From: Actinacidiphila bryophytorum
GTDB taxonomy: Bacteria; Actinomycetota; Actinomycetes; Streptomycetales; Streptomycetaceae
Assembly (NCBI RefSeq): GCF_016916835.1
Contig: NZ_JAFFIX010000010.1
Coordinates: 186,001 to 250,000, forward strand
DNA: 64,000 nucleotides
Direction: 5' to 3'
In this document: positions 18,838 to 28,000 of the stretch, one piece after another
Layout of the letters: each line of letters begins with the position of its first letter
Numbering within the stretch: position 1 is the first letter of the stretch
Program-made: the position numbers and the translations under genes
Notes under the pieces: generated by a model
What the model saw: the letters and a program-made list of their open reading frames with translations, nothing else
Told to the model about the DNA's origin: nothing
The model's database searches: none

Positions 18838-20346
18838 ATGCCTTCCGAGCCCGCCGCCGGTGTCCCCCTGGCGTCCGCAACCGGCCGCTGGGTCCTGGCC
18901 TGTTCGGTGCTGGGGTCCGGGATGGCGCTGCTGGACGGCACCATCGTGAACATCGCACTACCGCGGATCGGCGAGGACCTGGGCGCCACACTTGCCGACC
19001 TCCAGTGGACGGTGAACGGCTATCTGCTGACGCTGGCGGGCCTGATCCTGCTGGGCGGCGGGCTCGGCGACCGCTACGGGCGCCGCAAGGTGTTCGTGGT
19101 CGGCGTGGTGTGGTTCGCGCTGGCCTCGGCCGCGTGCGGGGCCGCGCCGGGCAGCGGGGTGCTGATCGCCGCGCGGGCGCTGCAGGGCGTGGGCGGTGCA
19201 CTGCTGACACCGGGTTCGCTGGCCCTGGTGCAGTCGTCCTTCCGCCCCGAGGACCGGGCCAAGGCGGTCGGCGCCTGGTCGGGGCTCGGCGGGGTGGCCG
19301 GGGCGGTCGGCCCCTTCCTGGGCGGCTATCTGGTGGACGGCCCTGGCTGGCGCTGGATCTTCCTGGTCAACCTGCCGATCGCGGCCGTGGTGGTGGCGAT
19401 CGCCGTGCGCCATGTGCCGGAGAGCCGGGACCGTACGGCGTCGGGCAGTTTCGACGTGCGGGGCGCCGCGCTGGCCGCGCTGTGCCTGGCCGGCATCACC
19501 TACGCGCTGATCGCCGCGTCCGGGCACCCGTCGTGGACGTCGGTGGTGCTGCCCGCGGCGGCCGGTGTGGCCTGCGGGGCGGCCTTCGTGCAGACCGAGC
19601 GCACCCGCGAGCACCCGATGCTGCCGCTCTCGGTGTTCTCCTCGCGCCTTTTCACCTCGATGAACGTGGTGACGCTGTGTCTGTACGGGGCGATCGGCGG
19701 GGTGTTCTTCGTCCTGCCGGTGCAGCTGCAGATCGCCGCCGGCTACAGCGCGCTGCGGGCGGGCCTGGCGACGCTGCCGGTGACGGTGCTGATGCTGCTG
19801 CTGTCGGCGCCGGCCGGGGCGATGGCCCAGCGGATCGGGCCGCGGCTGCCGCTGACGGTGGGGCCGCTGGTGACCGCGGCGGGCCTGCTGCTGCTGATAC
19901 GGCTCGGCCCTGACTCGTCGTCGTACTGGCTGGACGTGCTGCCCGCCGTGGTGGTGCAGGGACTCGGCATGAGCCTGTTCGTGGCGCCGCTGACGGCGAC
20001 GGTGCTGGCGTCGGTGGACGTGGACCACGCAGGCATCGCCAGTGGGGTCAACAACGCGGCGGCCCGGGTGGCGCAGCTGCTGATCGTGGCCGCGCTGCCG
20101 CTGCTGGTCGGGCTGTCCGACCAGGCCTACCGCTCGCCGCACAAGGTGGACGCGGCCTTCGGCTCCTCGATGCTGATCTGCGCGGGGCTGTGCGTGGTGG
20201 CGGCGCTGCTGGCGCTGGCGCTGGTGCCGTCGGGCGCGCTGGCCGAGGAGGGCGAGGGTCCTGCGGTCCAGCCGGAGTGCCGGGCGAACTGTGGCTTCTC
20301 CGCGCCGCCGCTGGAGCCCGGCACCGGTGGCGCGACCCGGCGCTGA
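18838..20346 (+). CDS. DHA2-family MFS drug exporter (14 TM)
   Basis: A 502-residue EmrB/QacA-type antiporter. The opening GSGMALLDGTIVNIALPRIGEDLGA, motif A in GGGLGDRYGRRKVF, and motif C (GVAGAVGPFLGGYLVDGPGWRWIF, written here as two parts: GVAGAVGPFLGGYL and WRWIF) are diagnostic. It exports lipophilic cations or metabolites by proton antiport. It ends 5 bases from the convergent MarR gene and is not part of that regulator's operon. Confidence 0.88.
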   Translation: MPSEPAAGVPLASATGRWVLACSVLGSGMALLDGTIVNIALPRIGEDLGATLADLQWTVNGYLLTLAGLILLGGGLGDRYGRRKVFVVGVVWFALASAACGAAPGSGVLIAARALQGVGGALLTPGSLALVQSSFRPEDRAKAVGAWSGLGGVAGAVGPFLGGYLVDGPGWRWIFLVNLPIAAVVVAIAVRHVPESRDRTASGSFDVRGAALAALCLAGITYALIAASGHPSWTSVVLPAAAGVACGAAFVQTERTREHPMLPLSVFSSRLFTSMNVVTLCLYGAIGGVFFVLPVQLQIAAGYSALRAGLATLPVTVLMLLLSAPAGAMAQRIGPRLPLTVGPLVTAAGLLLLIRLGPDSSSYWLDVLPAVVVQGLGMSLFVAPLTATVLASVDVDHAGIASGVNNAAARVAQLLIVAALPLLVGLSDQAYRSPHKVDAAFGSSMLICAGLCVVAALLALALVPSGALAEEGEGPAVQPECRANCGFSAPPLEPGTGGATRR

Positions 20347-20350
20347 CGGC

Positions 20351-20866
20351 TCAGGCCCCCTCCCCCGGCGCCTGCGGCCGGGGGTCCGGCTCGGATTCGG
20401 GTTCTGGTTCTGGTTCGGTCAGCAGCTGCTCCAGCACGGGCAGCGCCGCGAGCAGCGTGTCGACCTGGCCGGGGTCGAGCCTGCCGATACGGCGGGCCAG
20501 CAGCTCGGAGCGCTCGCGGCGGATACGGCCGAGCAGCTCGGCGCCCTCGGGGGTGATGGTGACCAGCCAGGAGCGCCGGTCGGAGGGGTCGGGCTCCTTG
20601 CTGACCAGTCCCGCGGCGGCCAGCGGCGCCACCGTACGGGTCAGCGAGGGCGCCGCGACCTGCTCGTGGGCGGCCAGTTCGCCGATCCGCAGCGGGCCGT
20701 GCTCCTGTGTCCTGGCCAGTGCGGACAGCTGCGCGTAGGTGAGGTTGAGGTCGTCGCCCGAGGCCTGGGCGAGCTGCCGGTAGAGCCGGGCGATGACCAG
20801 CCGGAGCCGGGGCACGGCGGCCGAGGCGGCGGCGGAGGGCGCCCCGCGTCCGTCGGTGTCGGTCAT
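20351..20866 (-). CDS. MarR family transcriptional regulator
   Basis: A 171-residue winged-helix repressor. LNLTYAQLSALARTQEHGPLRI... begins the DNA-binding domain; IGELAAHEQVAAPSLTRTV is the recognition region and DPSDRRSWLVTITPEGAELL is the classic MarR wing. The Glu/Pro-rich tail (PEPEPESEPDPRP) is unusual. AGGAGG precedes the ATG. It follows the DHA2 exporter gene on the same strand with a 29-base gap, so it is the last gene of that operon and probably controls the operator at 22637-22658. Its ligand is likely a substrate of the exporter. Confidence 0.88.
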   Translation of the reverse strand: MTDTDGRGAPSAAASAAVPRLRLVIARLYRQLAQASGDDLNLTYAQLSALARTQEHGPLRIGELAAHEQVAAPSLTRTVAPLAAAGLVSKEPDPSDRRSWLVTITPEGAELLGRIRRERSELLARRIGRLDPGQVDTLLAALPVLEQLLTEPEPEPESEPDPRPQAPGEGA

Positions 20867-20895
20867 GGCGGGGGCGCCTCCTGGGTGTGCCGTGG

Positions 20896-22620
20896 TCAGC
20901 TGTCCGTGCCGGTGCGGCGGCTGCGGACCAGCGACGCGCCTGCTGCGACCAAGGACATCACGATCGCCAGTGCGAACACCACGACCAGGCCGTCGTGGAA
21001 GGGTCCCGAGATCAGGTGCGGGAAGAACTCCCGGCCGGTCAGGGTGTGCGCATTGGCCGCGGGCAGCTTGCCGAGCAGGTCGGGGCCGAGCAGCTGCTGG
21101 ATCGGGTTGTAGCCGAGGAAGGCGGCGAAGAGGGTGCCGACCGGGGGCAGGTTCGCCACCTCGTGGGCGTTGGATGCGGGCACGCCCTGGGCCGTCAGGC
21201 CGGAGCTGAGGGTGTGCGGCAGCGAGCGGGCGAGACCCGCGACCATCAGCGAGAAGAAGACGCCGATGGACAGCACCATGCCCGCGTTCTGGAAGGTGGC
21301 GCGCATGCCGGAGGCGGCGCCGCGGGACTCGGCGGGCACGCTGGCCATGATGATCGAGGTGTTGGGCGCGGCGAAGAGCCCGCCGCCGAGGCCGTTGAGG
21401 AAGACCACCAGCGCGAAGACCCAGTAGCTGAAGTCGGTGGGGATCAGCAGCAGCCCGGCGAAGGACCCGGCCATCACCACGAAGCCGGAAGCGGCGAAGA
21501 GCCGGGCGCCGTAGCGGTCGGACAGGGCGCCCGCGACGGGTCCCGCGGCCAGGAAGCCGACGGTCAGCGGCAGCAGGTAGATGCCGGCCCACAGCGGGGT
21601 GTCGGCGTAGTTGTAGCCGTGCAGCGGCAGCCAGATGCCCTGCAGCCAGATGATGAGCATGAACTGCAGGCCGCCGCGGGCGATGGAGCCGAGCAGTGTG
21701 GCCGCGTTGCCGCCGGCGAAGGCGGCGTTGCGGAAGAGCCTGAGCGGGAACATCGGCTCCGCGACCTTGTTCTCGACCAGGCAGAAGGCGACCAGCATCG
21801 CGACGCCGCCGAGCAGGCCGGCGAGCACCCACGGGTTGGTCCAGCCCATGGTGTGGCCGCCGTAGGGCTGGATGCCGTAGGTGATGCCGGCCAGCAGCGC
21901 GGTCAGGCCGACCGCGAAGGTGATGTTGCCCCACCAGTCCATCTTGGCGGGGCGGCGGATGCCGGTCTCGTGCAGCGAGCGGTAGGCCCACACGGTGCCG
22001 ACCAGGCCGATCGGCACGTTCACCCAGAAGATGGAGCGCCAGTTCCACTCGGCGAGCAGGCCGCCGAGCACCAGGCCGATGAAGGAGCCGGCGATGCCGG
22101 CGACCATGTTGACGCCGAGGGCCATGCCGCGCTGGCGGGCCGGGAAGGCGTCGGTGATGATCGCCGCCGAGTTGGCCATCAGCATCGACCCGCCGACGGC
22201 CTGTGCGACCCGCCAGCCGATCAGCCACAGCGCTCCCCCGCCGCCGTGCAGCGGGTCGACGGACAGGATCACCGAGGTGACGGTGAAGATCAGGAAGCCG
22301 GCGTTGTAGATCTTGACCCGGCCCAGGATGTCCCCGAGCCGGCCGAGGGTGACCACCAGGACCGCGGTGACCAGCATGTAGCCCATCAGCATCCACAGCA
22401 GGTAGCTGACGTTGCCGGGCTGGAGCGGGTCCAGCCTGATGCCGTTGAAGATCGCGGGCAGCGAGATCAGCACGATCGAGGAGTTGATCGTGGCGATGAG
22501 CATGCCGAGGGTGGTGTTGGACAGCGCCACCCACTTGTAGTGCGGATGGTCGGCTGCGATACGCGGTGGCCGCCGCTGTATTCGCTTGGTCGCGTCTTCC
22601 GTCGCCATCAGGCCGTTCAC
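20896..22620 (-). CDS. DHA2-family MFS exporter under MarR control
   Basis: A 574-residue, 14-helix transporter. Recognisable segments are [32 protein letters not shown] (motif A) and [20 protein letters not shown] (motif C). A large extracytoplasmic insert lies near the C-terminus ([20 protein letters not shown]). It exports small amphipathic compounds. The frame starts with GTG at 22620; ATG at 22608 is an alternative. A MarR-type palindrome lies 17 bases upstream, and the regulator gene is downstream, a common self-regulated efflux layout. Confidence 0.87.
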   Translation of the reverse strand: MNGLMATEDATKRIQRRPPRIAADHPHYKWVALSNTTLGMLIATINSSIVLISLPAIFNGIRLDPLQPGNVSYLLWMLMGYMLVTAVLVVTLGRLGDILGRVKIYNAGFLIFTVTSVILSVDPLHGGGGALWLIGWRVAQAVGGSMLMANSAAIITDAFPARQRGMALGVNMVAGIAGSFIGLVLGGLLAEWNWRSIFWVNVPIGLVGTVWAYRSLHETGIRRPAKMDWWGNITFAVGLTALLAGITYGIQPYGGHTMGWTNPWVLAGLLGGVAMLVAFCLVENKVAEPMFPLRLFRNAAFAGGNAATLLGSIARGGLQFMLIIWLQGIWLPLHGYNYADTPLWAGIYLLPLTVGFLAAGPVAGALSDRYGARLFAASGFVVMAGSFAGLLLIPTDFSYWVFALVVFLNGLGGGLFAAPNTSIIMASVPAESRGAASGMRATFQNAGMVLSIGVFFSLMVAGLARSLPHTLSSGLTAQGVPASNAHEVANLPPVGTLFAAFLGYNPIQQLLGPDLLGKLPAANAHTLTGREFFPHLISGPFHDGLVVVFALAIVMSLVAAGASLVRSRRTGTDS

Positions 22621-22636
22621 ACCCCGCCCGGATCAG

Positions 22637-22658
22637 TTACTTAACTTAGGTTAAGTAA
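22637..22658 (-). promoter_or_regulatory. MarR-type operator before the exporter-regulator operon
   Basis: A 22-bp inverted repeat with perfect 9-bp arms, TTACTTAAC and GTTAAGTAA, separated by TTAG. It is strikingly AT-rich for this genome and lies 17 bases upstream of the exporter start, where a bound repressor would block the promoter. Confidence 0.8.
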
Positions 22659-22690
22659 TCCTAGCATCGGACGGTGTCCGCGGCCCCCGG

Positions 22691-23206
22691 TCACCCGCGG
22701 CGGCGCAGCAGGTGCCCGCGCAGCAGCGCGGCCTGCCCGGCGTGCTGGAGGTCGTCGTTGACGACGCTCAGCAGCCGCACGCCCAGCGTCACCGGCGGGT
22801 CCCAGCGGCGGTCCACGATCTCGTCCAGGTCCGCGTCGCCCAGGCCGCGCACGAAGGACAGGGTCTGCTCGTGGACCGCGTCGTAGTAGCCGGTGAGCAG
22901 GTCCGCGGAGGCCGCGGACAGCTCGGCGACCTGGTCGGGGGTGTGGCCGTAGCCGATGTCGGCGGGGTCCAGCGGCAGGCCGAAGCGCTCCTGCCAGCCG
23001 TCCTGCGTCCAGGTCTGCGGGCGGCCCGCGACGTCGGCGACATGGTCGTCCTGGACCCGGGTGAGGTGCCAGACCAGCCAGCCGACGGAGTTCGCCGCCG
23101 GGTCGATGCGGTGGGCCAGCTCGGCGGGCGTCAGACCGGCGACGGCGCCGTGGACGGCCTCCTTGATCCGGCCGTAGCCGTCCTCCAGCAGTTCTGCGGT
23201 GTTCAT
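22691..23206 (-). CDS. DinB superfamily protein (DUF664, mycothiol transferase-like)
   Basis: A 171-residue four-helix DinB protein. SVGWLVWHLTRVQDDHVADVAGR carries the conserved His-x(n)-D-H metal-binding pattern, and the third His is in NDDLQHAGQAALLRG. Relatives include mycothiol and bacillithiol S-transferases that conjugate electrophiles. GAGGAG precedes the ATG. It is the downstream neighbour of the chitinase on the same strand but is separated by 170 bases, so a shared role is unlikely. Confidence 0.82.
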   Translation of the reverse strand: MNTAELLEDGYGRIKEAVHGAVAGLTPAELAHRIDPAANSVGWLVWHLTRVQDDHVADVAGRPQTWTQDGWQERFGLPLDPADIGYGHTPDQVAELSAASADLLTGYYDAVHEQTLSFVRGLGDADLDEIVDRRWDPPVTLGVRLLSVVNDDLQHAGQAALLRGHLLRRRG

Positions 23207-23376
23207 GGGGCTCCTCGCGGCAGGCGGGGCGGTGCCGCCCGCGGGGCGCGGAGCACCAGCGGGCGGCCTGATGATCCGATCTTCGCCGATGACCGCCGCC
23301 GGGGTGCGGATATACCGCGGCGCCGGGCGGGTCCGCCGACCCGCCCGGCGCCGGGCGTCCTGCTGCTGCCGTGCCG

Positions 23377-24807
23377 TCAGGACGGCAGCGTCCACTGCTG
23401 GTTGGTGCCGCCGGCGCAGGTCCAGATCTGCAGCCGGGTGCCGTTGGCCGAGCTGGGGCCTGTCGCGTCCAGGCACTTGCCGGACTGCGGGTTGACCAGC
23501 GTCTTGCCGGACTGCTGCCACACCTGGGAGCCGGTGCCGTTGCAGTCGTAGAGCTGCACCTGGGTGCCGTTGGCGGTGCCGGCCGCGGTGACGTCCATGC
23601 ACTTGCCGAGGGCCTGCAGGGTGCCGCCGGAGCCGACCGTCCAGTTCTGCGCGCTGGTGCCGTTGCAGTCGTAGAGCTGCACCGCCGTGCCGTTGGCGCT
23701 GTTGGCCCCGGCGACGTCGACGCACTTGCCGGCGTATCCGGAGGTGATCGGCCCGCTGCCGCCGGCCGGCGGCGGGGTGGTGGAGCCGCCGGTGACGGAG
23801 TTGAAGATGCCGGAGAACTGCCAGGCGGACTGCGAGGTGCCGCTGCAGGAGTCCGACAGCTGGCCGTTGCTCGAGCACGCCTTGTCGCGGCCCAGGGACC
23901 AGAAGGCCAGCTCCTGGATGCCGTTGGCCTTGGCGAAGTTCTCCACGTCCTGGGCGTCGGAGGTGGAGAAGACCTCGCTCTGGGTGTCGTTGACCCCGAT
24001 CATCGGGGTGTTGCCCTCCATCGCCCACAGCTGGGCGGAGGACTTGCCGGTCCAGATCTGGCCGAGCTGGCTGTGCAGGCCCTGGGCGGCGCTGATGGCG
24101 GCGTTGCCCATGTCCATGGCCGAGCCGTAGTCCATCGTCATGATGTTGACGAGGTTGACGTTCAGGTTGTGGCTCTTTGCGTTGTTCAGCAGGCTGATGG
24201 AGTTGGACTCCAGGCCGCTGGGGCTGACCGGGAGGGTGTACTGCACGTCCAGCCGCTTGCCCTGGGCCGCGTAGCTCTGCTGGAGGTCGGCCAGGGCGGC
24301 GTTGCGGCGGTCGTTGGCCGCGGTGTTGTTGAGCGCGCTGCCCTCGATGTCGAAGTCGACCCGGGTCAGGTTGAGCCCGTCGATCACCCGCCGGTACTGC
24401 GTCTCCAGCGTGGAGACCGACGTACAGGCGAGCGCCTCCTCGGTGCCCGAGGCGCCGCCGAAGGACGCGATGACGTCGCCGCCGCCGGCCCGCAGGCTGT
24501 TGATGGCCGAGGTCCAGGTCGCGTCGGTGATCGAGGTGTCGCCGTTGAAGGTGGCGTTGCAGCCGCCCCCGTCGATGACGAAGGCGAGGGTGAAGTACTT
24601 CAGGCCCGTGGCGTTCTTGGCGTTGGTCATCGCCGCGGGCGAGTTCCACACCTCGGCGTAGGGGGCCGCGTACTGCGCGGGGAAGCCGGGTCCCGGGTTG
24701 GCGGCGGCGTGCGCGGGGGCGCCGGCCGCCAGCAGCAGTCCGGCGGCCAGTGCGGGGACTGCGGTGAGGGCGCCGAGCCTCTTCAGCTCGATGCGCGGTC
24801 TTTGCAT
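23377..24807 (-). CDS. Secreted GH18 chitinase with C-terminal ricin-type lectin (CBM13)
   Basis: A 476-residue enzyme. A signal peptide (about 1-35, ending APAHA-AA) leads to a GH18 barrel. The catalytic motif DFDIE falls at residues 151-155 in LTRVDFDIEGSAL; SFGGASGTE is the SxGG strand motif and VNIMTMDYG and ELAFWSLGRD are other barrel strands. After a Thr/Pro linker, a beta-trefoil of three QxW-type repeats (GKCVDVAG, GKCMDVTA, GKCLDATG, each ending in QNW, QVW or QQW) forms the lectin. The enzyme should cleave chitin outside the cell. A chitin-specific domain such as CBM5/12 is absent. Control by the DasR-like site in its promoter fits induction by chitin products. Confidence 0.92.
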   Translation of the reverse strand: MQRPRIELKRLGALTAVPALAAGLLLAAGAPAHAAANPGPGFPAQYAAPYAEVWNSPAAMTNAKNATGLKYFTLAFVIDGGGCNATFNGDTSITDATWTSAINSLRAGGGDVIASFGGASGTEEALACTSVSTLETQYRRVIDGLNLTRVDFDIEGSALNNTAANDRRNAALADLQQSYAAQGKRLDVQYTLPVSPSGLESNSISLLNNAKSHNLNVNLVNIMTMDYGSAMDMGNAAISAAQGLHSQLGQIWTGKSSAQLWAMEGNTPMIGVNDTQSEVFSTSDAQDVENFAKANGIQELAFWSLGRDKACSSNGQLSDSCSGTSQSAWQFSGIFNSVTGGSTTPPPAGGSGPITSGYAGKCVDVAGANSANGTAVQLYDCNGTSAQNWTVGSGGTLQALGKCMDVTAAGTANGTQVQLYDCNGTGSQVWQQSGKTLVNPQSGKCLDATGPSSANGTRLQIWTCAGGTNQQWTLPS

Positions 24808-24844
24808 GGGGGGAAGGCCTTCCGGTAGCGGACAGACCGGTCCG

Positions 24845-24860
24845 TCATTCACGTGAATGA
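24845..24860. promoter_or_regulatory. Perfect 16-bp palindrome in the chitinase leader
   Basis: TCATTCACGTGAATGA is fully self-complementary and lies 38 bases before the chitinase start, downstream of the predicted transcription start. It could bind a second regulator or form an mRNA hairpin. Confidence 0.55.
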
Positions 24861-24896
24861 ACGGTGGACGCCGACCTGAATATCGACGCATCGGTG

Positions 24897-24925
24897 ACCG
24901 TAGGACTAGACCAATGCCCCGTCAA
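24897..24925 (-). promoter_or_regulatory. Chitinase promoter with DasR-like (dre) site
   Basis: On the minus strand, TTGACG (24920-24925) and TACGGT (24897-24902) form -35 and -10 boxes 17 bases apart. The spacer holds TTGGTCTAGTCCTA (24901-24914), close to the DasR response element core TGGTCTAGACCA. Streptomyces chitinase promoters carry such sites in this position, and DasR releases them when glucosamine phosphates accumulate. Confidence 0.75.
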
Positions 24926-24985
24926 GCCCCCACGTTCATCAGCTGAAGACAAATTTTCGGACCTCACGGTCCGTCACGGTGAGCG

Positions 24986-25024
24986 GGCAGTGCCCGCGTT
25001 CAGGTTTCGAACGCGGGCACTGCC
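24986..25024 (-). terminator. Terminator of the GH87 gene
   Basis: A perfect 16-bp stem (GGCAGTGCCCGCGTTC and complement) with a 7-nt loop begins 14 bases after the GH87 stop on the minus strand. It insulates the chitinase promoter downstream. Confidence 0.85.
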
Positions 25025-25038
25025 TCTGGCCTGCGGCC

Positions 25039-28000
25039 CTAGTTGGTGACGTTGATGGTGAAGGTGGAGGTGCTGTTCTGGATGTCCACCGCGTTGTCAC
25101 TCTCGTGCAGCCCGTTGATCGTCACGGAGCCGACCGCCGGGCCCTGTCCCGACTCGGGCTGCGGGTTGGCCCACAGTCCGAAGCCCGACTTGGCGTCGAA
25201 GGCGTCACCGCTCTTGTGGGCGCCGGTCACCGACAGGTCGGTGAAGACCGTGTCGGCGATCGGGTTCAGCGAGGTGCTGCCGTTCCACTTGGTCTGGAAC
25301 ATCACGCCCGAGTACGTCGGGTCGGTGATGTCGACGTCGTTGATCCGCAGCCCCTGCAGCTTGAACTCCGCCGAGTAGATCCACAGCGCCGGGAAGGCCT
25401 GCTGTCCCCAGAAGTGACCGCCGTCCCTGGCCAGCGAGATGTTGGAGAAGGTGGTCTGCGGCGAGGACTCGAAGCCGAGCGCCGGGATGCCGCCGAACTG
25501 CAGCGACCCGATGGTGATGCCCGGGTAGGTCAGGCTGTCGGCGATGTAGAGGTTGCTGAAGGTGTTGCCGCCGCCGCCGTAGACCGCGAGGCCCGCCGCA
25601 CGCCAGACGTTCCTCACCGTCAGGTTCTGGAAGGTGTTGCCGGTCTCCTGCTCGTTGGTGTGGTCGATCGCCGGGAAGAGCGCGAAGCTGTCGTCACCGG
25701 TGGACCTGGCCTCGATGTTGCTGACCGTGTTGCCGCTGCTGCCGTTGGTCAGGTTCACACCGTCGGCGAAGGTGTCGCGGATGCGCAGGTTGGTGATGGT
25801 CGAGTTGTCGACGTTGGTGCCCCAGACACCGACGATGGTGTGCTCGATCCACACGTTGTCGATGGTCATGTTGGACACGCCGGTCAGGTCCCAGGGCTTG
25901 CCGGGGCCGTCGATCCGGCTGGTGTAGTTGCCGAAGATCCCGAAGCCGCTGAACTTCGTGCCGCTGGCGGAGGCCAGGAAGCCGGCGTCGGTGTTCTCCT
26001 GCCCGGTCGGGGTGTAGAAGCGGGTGAACCAGGGACCGGCGCCGAGCACGTTGATGGCGCGGCCGTAGACGTTGAACTTGCTGGAGGTCTGGTAGTCGCC
26101 CGCGGGCAGGTAGACGCCGAGCTTGCTGGTGTCCTGCCGTGCGGTGTCCAGCGCGTTCTGCACGTCCTGCTGCGTGAAGCCGGCCGGCACGACGTACTTG
26201 GACGGGTCCGGGTTGGCGATCGCGGTGGCCTGCTCCAGGTCGACCGAGTCGATGTTGTAGTAGGCCGCCGAGTTGGCCGCGTCCTTCTGCAGCCGGATCT
26301 TGTGGCCGGCCGGGACGGTGGTCCCGAGCAGCACGTTGGCCTCGTCGTAGATGTGCCGCGGGGCGCCGGCGCCGGGCGAGTTGCCGGGGCTGGCCTCGTC
26401 GCCGTACAGCCACTCGTACTTCGAGGTGAGGCTGATCGTCTTGAGGAAGGTGCCGTCGACGTAGATGTCAAGGGTCGTCGAGTCGGTGCCGTCCGGGATG
26501 TTGAAGCGGGTCACCAGGGTGTTGGTGCTGTTCAGGGTGGTGAACTCGACCGAGGCTCCGTTGGCGGCCAGGTGCACCGCCTTGCGGCCCGAGGCCTCAC
26601 CTGCCGGGTCGCCGATGGTGCGGTTCGGCCCGAGCACCGTGGCGCCGCCGGCCAGCACACCGGACTCGGCCTCGTAGGTGTCGTACGGCATGTTCGCGCC
26701 GCGGCCGACGAACAGCGACTGGGTGCTGGTGTTGTTGGCCTGCTTGATGGCCAGCTCGTTGGCGTCGGCGGCGATGACCGTCTTGACGGTGTACTTGCCG
26801 TTGGCCGCGGTCCAGGCGCCCAGGCTGACCGGGCTGGTGGTCGCCCCGGCCGCGATGGCGCCGCTGTAGGAGCCGGTGAGCGTCTTGACGACGCTGCCGG
26901 TGGTGGCGTCCGCCACGGTCAGGGTGACGTTGTGCGACCCGGACGCGGCGGCGACGGTGCCCTGGTTCTTGATGGCCACCGAGAAGTTGACGTTGTTGCC
27001 CGCCGACGGGTTGCCCGGCGACCAGGCCACCGGGGAGGCGACCAGGTCGGAGGTGTCGACCGGCTTGACCACCAGGGCCGAGGGGTTGGTGTAGGAGTTG
27101 TTGGTCTCGTTCTGCTCGACGACCGTGTTCGCCTCGTCCACCTTCGCGGTCAGCTGGTAACTGCCCGCGTCCTTGGCGCCGATGTTCGCCGTCACCACGC
27201 TGCTCGCGCCGGCGGCCAGGGCGCTGACGCTCGCGGTGCCGACCTTGGCGGTGCCCAGGTAGAGGTTGACGTTGCTGGCCGGCGAGGCGTTGGTGCCGAT
27301 GTTCTTCACCGTCGCACTGAGCGTGATCGGGTCGGTCTCCACCGGAGCCGAGGGCGAGGCGGTCAGACCGGTCACCGTGAGGTCGGGGTTCGGCCCCGGC
27401 ACCCCGATGACCTGCAGTTCGGCCGCCTGGCCGCCGCCTGCGCCGGAGTTGCTGCTGAAGATCAGCCGGACGTCGGCGACCCGGGCGGTCACCGGGATGG
27501 TGACGGTGTTGCCCGAGGCCGGGTCGAAGGAGTAGCTCTTGGGCGCGACCAGCTGGGTGAAGCCGCTCGCGCTCTGCTCGCGGCCCTGGACCTCGATGGT
27601 CTGGGTGCGCGGGCCCCACGCGGAGCTGGGGTTGAGCTTGACCACGACCGAGCCGGTGTCGACGTTGGCGCCCAGCGAGACGGTCAGCGAGCTGGTGCCG
27701 GTGCCCTCCCAGTAGGTGTTGACGTCGTCGTCGTTGGCGTTCGCGGCGACGAAGTTCTGCACCGTGGAGGAGGCGGTGATGGGCTTGCCGACCGCCTGGT
27801 TGGTGCCGCCGGTGGGCGGGGTGGTGCCGTTGCGGGTCACCGTGTTGCTGTTGCCCGACTCGTTGCCCGCCGCGTCGATCGCCCGCACGAAGTAGGCGAC
27901 GGTGGCGGTGTCCGGCTGGCTGTCGGTGTAGGTCAGCGTGCTGCCGCCGGTGGTGGCGATCTTGCTGCCGTTGGCGAAGACCTCGTAGCCGGTGACGGCG

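Noticed and set aside
22620..22660. A tRNA or small RNA in the AT-rich segment before the exporter
   Set aside because: The segment is fully explained by the MarR-type palindrome; no cloverleaf can be drawn.
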